Origin: Sipunculus nudus
Taxonomy: Eukaryota; Annelida; Sipuncula; Golfingiida; Sipunculidae
Assembly (NCBI GenBank): GCA_026874595.1
Contig: CM049307.1
Span: 93,038,330-93,102,329, forward strand
Direction: 5' to 3'
DNA length: 64,000 nt
Below the pieces are notes generated by a model. It made no database searches. It saw nothing but the letters and a program-made list of their open reading frames with translations, and was not told where the DNA came from. Made by a program: the position numbers and the translations under genes. Shown in pieces: positions 56,087 through 64,000 of this stretch (the stretch's first letter is position 1; each line of letters opens with the position of its first letter).

Positions 56087-56807
56087 TATGAATTTTATTA
56101 CCACTTAACATTCTTAAATATACTTACAAAATATAAAACATTATGCAGATCAGTTTATTTTAAACATGAAATATGACAATTTTAGTAACTAATGTATTAA
56201 AGCACTAACTTGTTGTTGACATTATTTTTAATCAAAGTACGTTCTTTAGGTCTTACATGTGTAAACAGTTTCTTGTCAGTTAGAGAATTCTTAACTTTGC
56301 CTCAGTAGAGAGCGGGAAAGGTGCCGGCATTTGACACTCGATCTTGATGCAGTTTTCATATAAGATGTGAGAAAAGAATATTCATTTTTATGACCGTGTT
56401 AAGCACCTTTTTTTATGGAAATATTCTCATATACCATAAACTTGATTAAGTCATCGAGCAGACATATATCCTTGGACCGGCCTTAGACCTATGGCATATC
56501 AGGCCTACTTACACACTTCAATTTAATGGTCTAAAAACAAGTTTGCGGCTTTCGCTTTAGACCTGTGATTAATCCAAGCCCATTTAGATATCTAATTTCG
56601 TAACATACCTAAATTTTTTCTACAAAAAAGAAATCAGTTTTAGATGTTTAAAGAAGATAAATCTATTTGGGTACAGATTAACTAAAATACGAAGATGTCA
56701 TGAAACGCTTACGATCGAAAGCCCTGTTCCCATTTTCATGAATTTGACGCCGAATCGCCACGATGTTAAAATCGGCCTGTCGAGTGAAAAAAAAATCATT
56801 AAGAGGA

Positions 56808-57034
56808 TGATCCTCTACGAGAGGAGTACGATGCCGGTACGAATTGCTACGACAGTGACACGCTGATAGAAAGATATAACACGGAACTTTTAAGAATTTT
56901 CACGACACAGTTACGCCGCCTTAGAAACTGGTACGATATCTTCAAGCCTTTCCACGATTGGGCTACGGCATGTGGACTATGCATATCTCAAGTCCATTGA
57001 AAAAATGAGGACTGCTATGAACCAAAAGTTATAA
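56808..57034 (+). pseudogene. Conserved decayed coding block, unit 4 copy
   Basis: Same block with TNCYDSDTLIERYNTELLRI and RRLRNWYDIFKPFHDW intact; the final part is in another frame because of one extra base. Confidence 0.45.
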
Positions 57035-60000
57035 GAATATTACAAAAAAATGTGTCCTAGGCTGACACACACACAAACACCCACAGAGGTGTATGTGATA
57101 TTTGTGATATATAACTATTATAATATCAAAACGAATAAGATAGTGTTAAAGAAGCTTTTCAAATTATTCTGGTTTAAATTCATCTTGAAACATTATCCAC
57201 GGAAGACATATTCCTTTAAAACAAACCCAGTTAGCTAGCTGTTATAACGTCTTACGCATTTGTGATCAAAGAAGGCATTTCCCGTTATATTGCAAAGACA
57301 AATATACCCGTTAATATACAAAGACAGATACTGTCAATTTATTTACTCCAATGAAACCTTTCTGACATGGAGACTATTTCATAAATAGAAATAAATTGGA
57401 AAACTTAAAAAAAAAAAAATGGGTATTCAATTCAAATTAGGAAAACTAACAAATATACACCTGCAAGGTATAGGGAATACGACACATAAAGGGATGAACA
57501 TCATTAAAACATAATCTTGTGCAGCGAACAAGTTTCAACAACTCGCCGGTTACTTATCTGTTCTTCAGCGTTATATACAACTAAGCTGAATTTAATCGGA
57601 ACAATAGATATAATTCTAAAAATCGGATTTCACTCTAGTGCAGAAGACTTTCATAATCGATTTATATTCGATGAGCGGTCGTTTTATTTCTTTCAATCAA
57701 GGAATATTATTTTAAGAGATATACCAACCACTGGTTCTTATCTTGTCGTTGTGAGTGGGGAAGAACAGTGAGTGTGAGTATGTAACAAAGGTGGAAGACA
57801 ACAAACTGTATACATTGACAGACAGTTAAAACCAATGGTGTACTATAAATAAACCTGGCTATGCTTTTCTAAATGAAAGCTGGTTCCCTCTGGAGTTACT
57901 TTTATTTACGAAATCTATTCTGCCACAGCGGTTAAGAAAAGGCATTATTACGTACACTCTCGGACTTGAGAAGCAGACTGCAGACCACCGGTGCTATTAG
58001 TCTCAAACCCTGACTAGAGAGTAGATTTGAGGACGCCACTAATATAATAATCGCCTCTTGAGTCATTCCTCAAAAAGCACTTAAAAGACTCTCTAGGCAA
58101 AGATAAGACTTAAACATCCAGAACAAAAAAATATATGCTTTAAACTGTCTGAAACTTAATTAAGTATATAGGCTAGACGCTACCTTCCAGCAACAATGTG
58201 AACAAACTGGCCCCCATCAATGTTTTAAGGAGCACTATTTTTTTGGGAATGCATCAATATGTGCTCTGAATGGGTAGTGTAATATGTAAAATAAATTATG
58301 TGTAATATCCTATATTTTTAATAATTCTATTCATAAAAATCTACTTTTTTTATGAAGACCGTTTATTTGTTATGATAATGAAACATGCATATCTCTCACT
58401 GAAGTCCATGGGCAAAAATAATTTGAAGAAATAGACTTAATATAAATTTGTTTTATTTGTCAACAATCTAGAAATTATTTCACGATTTTATCCGCAAATG
58501 ATGATTGCACTTGTATGGTGATGTTAAACAAGTGACAATAAAAACTGTAAATAGAATACAGATTTTCACCATAATCTCTCATTCATGTGCCCAATAGTAA
58601 ACATTTTTCATTTTTTATTTAATGTTTTGCTGTTGCTCCTGCCGACTACTCTTATTTATTAAACACGACTGAAAAAATAATAACAAATTACAGCAATTAT
58701 TTGAAGGATGACGGAAGTAATAATAATAAGCTTGCTCTGTCCGAGATAATAGAATCTGTAGGAATAAGTCCATGGGATCATAATAAACAGAAAACGTAAT
58801 AAAGAAAGTTTGCTCTGTCAGTAAACATAAAATCTGTTAAAATAGGTTCTTGGGATCAGGTCCTTGACGTAATCTGGTTGCTCACGGTATATTAGTTACT
58901 TCAAGGTTTAGAACAAGCGCCATTTATTAATATATCGATATACCGACCTGTACCTGTAGTAAGAGTTTATAATATATGAATACGTACATCCTTTGGGAAA
59001 CTCGAACAACAGGCAGAACAACAGTTTCTGAAAACACCATGTCTAGGGCACATGCATGTCTCGAGTATCGGCCTCTTGTAAAAATGTATTATCAAGGATA
59101 TTCATGGGCTCTAGATTAGAAAAAAACAGAAATCTTAATTCTCCTTTATTCTGTTTGCGTTACGGTTTCCAGGAGATTAAATATTTATTATCGATTCTTG
59201 CCCGATCCATTGATAATTGTCTCCTTAGTCAAATTTTGGATATACCGCGCCAGCTGTAACACGAACTTTCAAACTTTAATGGTGAAGGCAATGCTAAACA
59301 TTCCATAAGAAGTTGTTAATTTCTGGAAGAGAAATAACTGCGGGTCTGATAGCTTGGACAAAGGTTTCCTAAATGAATGTTTTCCCCCTGGAGTTTGTTC
59401 GGCCACTTTGGTAATGAATTCTCACATAAGTCTACATCACTTGGTGGTACCAACACAAACAAGATAGGACCTGTGAAGCAGACGGTTGAACTCTACTGTC
59501 AATAGACTCATCTTCTGATTAGAAAGTATATTTTAGCGAAGCTGGTAATTCAATGAATGTCTCTTGAGTCGACTTTCACCTCTTTTGAGAAAAAGGCTTT
59601 TGAGACATGAGAGCGAAAGTTTTGCTTTAAACAGTTTTCAAACTGTCTGAAACTTAATTAAGTACAAAGACTAGACGATATATTTCTGAAACAAGGTGCA
59701 AAAAGCGCCTCCATCATTATTTGAGGACGACAAAAGGCCCATTTTCTTTTAGGATTGGTCGTTGAGATAAAGTGAAAACCTTGTATTCTTATACTGTATT
59801 CCATACATAAATTGTATTCAGCTGAAAAGATTCTTAATAGTTTCTATAATGTCATAGAAATATTATTTTTAATCTGCATATACATGTAGAACCTCTTTGA
59901 GATATCTTTCTCAATATATTTGAATCATTTTCTTAAATCCGCGTAAAATGACCATCAGTGACATTATGAATACAATATAACTCTATGCAATTGAAATGCA

Positions 60001-60432
60001 AGAATCAATTTAGTTTTCAGCGAAAATGTACACGTTACCTTTTATTGTGCTACAAAATATGAGAAAGAGCGGATTGGTATGGTAGCATTCCACGGTATAC
60101 TAACATACGTAAATTATAAAGTTATGTTATCGTTTGGGCTTTCATTGAGTTATACGTGGCACTCATTGACCATGTTTCGTTGTGAACAACCCCCCCCCCC
60201 CCCGCTACCAAAACGCATTACAGATTAATTGTTTCTGGTGATTATGAAGTGATATCTATTATACATAATGTAAAACAGATCACATAGGAATTGTCTCAAA
60301 ACATTTATATTTATACCATACAAAATTATTATTATTATCAATATTATTATTATTATAATTATTTTTATAATTATTATATAAGAATAGTGGTAGTAGCTGT
60401 AGTACTAGTAGTAGTAGAAGTAGTAGAAGTAG

Positions 60433-60610
60433 TGGTATTCTCGCGTTTGCAGTTGGTTCAGAATAATGCTGCGCGCCTCATTCTTAGGAAGCGGAAGACT
60501 GACCATGTCACCCTGCTACTCCAACAGCTCCATTGACTTCACGTCAAGTACCGCGTACAATACAAAATTGCTTTTTCTTGTTTACTGCCTTTTCAATGGC
60601 TCACTTCTGT
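60433..60610 (+). pseudogene. L2-like LINE reverse transcriptase tail, unit 4
   Basis: It reads SRLQLVQNNAARLILRKRK and TDHVTLLLQQLH before a stop. It is closer to the usual LQ.VQNNAARL consensus than the copies in units 2 and 3, so those carry the derived residue (F-D). Confidence 0.7.
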
Positions 60611-60924
60611 CACCAGGGTATGTTGTATATTAATATGGAGCATCATGTATCGATATTTGTTTCAGTAGTTATAATTCCATGGAAATCGGTCCATGTCTAG
60701 AGGTCATTAAATAACATTGCTTACTGTAGACTTTAAGGGAACGCACCTGCATGATTGATTTTTTTCAGATGTTTTGCTCACTGGGGCGGATCCATTTTAA
60801 TATTATTGCATTTAATGGCAGGCCGAATTAAAGTGAGACCTGGATGTCGACTTTTATAACGTTGAACGATAACACAAGAACCTACTGTCTCGATGAAGAA
60901 ATCCCGTTTTTGAAAGAAACAAAG

Positions 60925-61610
60925 GCTGCTAATTTTCAGGGCATATTTCTCCATTTTAACATACATTCCGTACAAACAAATTTGTGAATGTCTCAAGTAA
61001 GATGAAGTCATGACGCCTCTGGTAGTTATCTACACCAGGGTCATGGTAAGATGTAGACACAGGAGTGCACACGTACCCTGTAGAATCATGTGAACTTTCA
61101 AGCCTTTTGATTGTTATCGATATATAAATTATCGAACTGCTCCGAACTACACCACTTCAAATCCAAAATGGTTGACTTCTGGAAAGGCCAGTAACCCGCG
61201 CATAATTGCGCGGGATACCAATCTAACTTCTTGGCATTGCAGCCCCCTTGTGGTGATGTCACAGATACTCGAATGTCTCGTCTTGGCGGGATTGATACCA
61301 GTTCTTAACCGGGATTAGTGCGCATTTCTGACTACATAAATCACTGAAATATCAAGGGGCGGCAGAACCTCGCGCATGCACACTCACGATGGTTTGGCGG
61401 GAATAGCAAACATAATTCACTTTGGTTCGCCTCATATTCGCGAGGTTAAATGTACGCAATTTCCACTTCTTTCGTGTTTAGCTGTTTTTCTTCATATTGC
61501 AATTATAGCACTAGGAGCCAAAAGAACATCAAACAGGCGAAAACTCTCCATGCAACAGGGTCAGATTATAGCATCAACTACGAGTAACATAAAATTAATG
61601 GTAATATTAA
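60925..61610. promoter_or_regulatory. Promoter-like GC-rich block, unit 4
   Basis: Diverged copy of 54850-55600. The 20-bp palindrome is perfectly kept (61195-61214) while the NRF1 site is degraded to GCGCATGCA near 61372. A stretch of about 50 bp after the palindrome is missing. Confidence 0.35.
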
Positions 61611-62187
61611 CATGAGCGGCAAAATATTCGTTAGGTGCTATTTAGGCTATAGATAAATTATTGTTCACCTGTGCAAATGTGGCGTCTTATATACAAGAAG
61701 GTTTTATTTATTTTTTTAATCAACGTGAACAAATAGTCAATCAAAGTATCTGATGCCATGTTAGTTATTCATGGCCTGAACCAGAGTCGTAGGCTTTTAA
61801 TCACGCAAAACCACTTTTACAGTCAACAATTTAGCAATGTTAAAGCAATGTTGTTTTACATTAGTCGAAAACCAGTCTGGATCCAAGAGTTAAATATGTA
61901 TTTAAATAAATAAATAACGTAATCTTTCAGAGAATATTCTCAAACGACGAGTCATTGGAGGTTCGCAGGATAACAGTTTGCAGCGACATCTGTCCATTGT
62001 GAACAACACTACGATCTTCTTGATAGCAGGATTTTAATTATTTTGAACCTTATTAGGTATACAGTTGTAACATGTATAGATAGTGCAGAGAGTATATCGA
62101 TGACTTTTTATCTGACTGTTATCAACTGCTGTTATACTTAGTATAGTTGATATCATGTATTATCATTGTGTTGAACATATTGAGCGT

Positions 62188-62193
62188 GTTTCC

Positions 62194-62230
<37 letters not shown>

Positions 62231-62245
62231 ATATATATTGGAAAC
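62188..62245. repeat. Palindromic (TA)n at unit 4/5 junction
   Basis: GTTTCCAA, a TA run and TTGGAAAC form an inverted repeat that can extrude as a cruciform. Confidence 0.8.
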
Positions 62246-64000
62246 TGTAAACAGTTTTTTTTTGTCAGTTAGAGAATTAATGACTTGGCCTCATTACTGA
62301 GCGGGAAAGCTGCCGGCACTTGACACTTGATCTTGATGCAGTTTTCATATAAAATGACCGTGTTAAGCATCTTTTTTTGTTTTATGGGAATATTCTCATA
62401 TACCATAAACTTAATTAAGTCATCGAACAGACATATATCTTTGGACCGACCTTAGATCTGTGGTATATCAGGCTTCCTTACACACTTAAATTTAAAGGTT
62501 TAAAGACAAGTATGCGGGTTTCACGTTAGACCTGTGATAAATCCCAGCTGATTTAGATACCTAATTTTGTAACATACCTAAATTTTTCTACAAAAAAGAA
62601 ATCAGTTCTAGATGTTTAAAGAAAATAAATCTAGTTGGGTAAAGATTAACTAACATACGAAGTTGTCACGAAACGATTAAGATCTAAAACCCCGCTCCCA
62701 TTTTCATGAATTTGACGCCGAATCGCCAAAATCGGCCGAAATCGAGTGGGGAAAAAAATTCATGAAGGGGATGATGCTGTACGAGGAGAGAACGATGCCA
62801 GTGCTAATTGCTACGACAGTGACACGCTGCTAGAACGATATAACACGACACTTTTAAGAACGTTCATGACACAGTTACGCCGCCTAAGAAACTGGTACGA
62901 CATCTTCAAGCTTTTCCACGACTGGGCTACGACTTGTGGACGATGCATATCTCAAGTCCATTGAAATAAATGAGGACTGCTATGAACCAAAAGTTATAAG
63001 AATATTACAAAAAAAATAAAATAAAATGTGTCCTTGGCTGACACACACACAAACACCCACAGAGGTGTATGTGATATGTGTGATATATAACTATTATAAT
63101 ATCAAAACAAATAAGATAGAGTTAAAGAAGCTTCTTCAAATAATTTTGGTTTAAATTGAGCTTGAAACATTATCCACGAAGACATCTTCCTTTAGCTGTT
63201 ATAACTTCTACCCCACTTGTGATCAAAGAAGTCACAAATTAAAAAGAAAATTATTTTCTCAGTTATATTACAAAGACAAATGTACCTGTATAATATACAA
63301 AGACAGACAGTGTCAATTTATTTACTCCGATAAAACCTTTCTCACATGGGGACTGTTTCATAAATAGGCAACGATTTGGATATATATGAATAGAAATAAA
63401 TTGGAAAACTAAAGAAAAAATGATTATTCAGATTCAAATTATGAAAACTAACATAATATTTCTTTGATATGCTATATGTGTCCGAATGACTCAGACTGAG
63501 CGATTGTGCATGCTCATGCAAATGTGTTATATCATCCAGAAAAAAATATTAAAACCCTGTCAGGTATAGGCAATACGAAACATAAAGGGGTGAACAGCAT
63601 TAAAACTTAATCTTGTGAAGCGAACAAGGGTCAAAAACCCGCCCGTTAAATATGTGTTCTTCAGCGTTATGTACAAGTTAGCTGAATTTACTCGGAACAA
63701 TATGTATAATTCTAAAAATAGGATTTCACTCTAATGCATGAGACTTTCATAAGCGATTAATATTCGATGAGCGGTCGTTTTACTTTCTATCAATCATGGG
63801 ACATGATTTTACGAGATATACAAACCACTGGTAATTATCTTCTTGCTGTGTGCTGGGTAAAAACAGTGAGTGTATGTAACAAAGGTAGACGAAAAAAAAT
63901 GTATACTTTGACAGACAGTTAAAACAACTGGTGTACTATAATTAAATGAACGCTGTTTCCGTCTGGAGCTTGTTCGGTTATTTACATAATCTATTCTCCC
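62246..64000. repeat. Macro-repeat array, unit 5 (runs off the window)
   Basis: From AAACAG and GTCAGTTAGAGAATTAATGA on, it aligns with the unit 4 head (from about 56260) and continues through the region equivalent to 57460-57900. The array therefore extends beyond the window. Confidence 0.75.
62746..62964 (+). pseudogene. Conserved decayed coding block, unit 5 copy
   Basis: A 72-codon frame with DASANCYDSDTLLERYNTTL and LRRLRNWYDIFKLFHDW. It has the same extra base after the FHDWAT block as unit 4. The function is unknown; see the unit 2 copy. Confidence 0.4.

Larger units (their letters stand above)
56084..62190. repeat. Macro-repeat array, unit 4
   Basis: About 6.1 kb, more diverged from units 2 and 3 than those are from each other. 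It has the head, the nested duplications, the L2-like tail and the promoter-like end, but about 1.4 kb is missing near 60840 (equivalent to 53340-54776 in unit 3). Confidence 0.8.

Overview
The window is AT-rich, intron-era eukaryotic DNA with no operons and almost no host coding sequence. I read it as intergenic DNA of an invertebrate animal. The mix of elements (CR1/Jockey-type and L2-type non-LTR retrotransposons, pogo/Tigger transposons, tRNA-derived SINEs, a hammerhead-bearing Penelope-like or retrozyme-like remnant, long (TA)n tracts) would suit a mollusc or another spiralian, but nothing here fixes the taxon.

Region 1 (1-9.4 kb) is a nest of mobile DNA. A nearly intact two-ORF non-LTR retrotransposon (about 727-6700) has ORF1 (558 aa, coiled coil) and ORF2 (1116 aa, AP-type endonuclease plus reverse transcriptase); ORF2 is frameshifted just before its C-terminal zinc-knuckle. 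It is followed by a pogo-like terminus, a (TA)n tract, a 77-bp-armed near-perfect palindrome carrying two head-to-head type I hammerhead motifs, another (TA)n tract, a solo LTR (843 bp) and an internally deleted Tigger element. The LTR-end plus Tigger-start block occurs twice, about 8 kb apart and almost identical, so a recent segmental duplication is present.

Region 2 (9.4-38.2 kb) is mostly non-coding. It holds SINEs, a 431-bp LTR element in miniature (TRIM) whose 156-bp LTRs contain tRNA-like A and B boxes, a second solo LTR, a degraded L2-like LINE 3' end, a cluster of CRE sites, and two minus-strand stretches that look like promoter plus first coding exon (near 26.5 and 31.4 kb). No following exons could be assigned.

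Region 3 (38.2-64 kb) is a direct tandem array of a roughly 6-7 kb unit: one partial copy, three long copies, and the start of a fifth, separated in places by (TA)n. Units differ by large indels, and copies 2 and 3 are the most alike. Each unit contains an older internal duplication, and most contain an L2-like reverse-transcriptase tail, a short decayed coding block of unknown origin, and (copies 3 and 4) a promoter-like GC-rich block. No unit encodes an intact gene. The array looks like a macrosatellite or serial segmental duplication rather than a transposon cluster.
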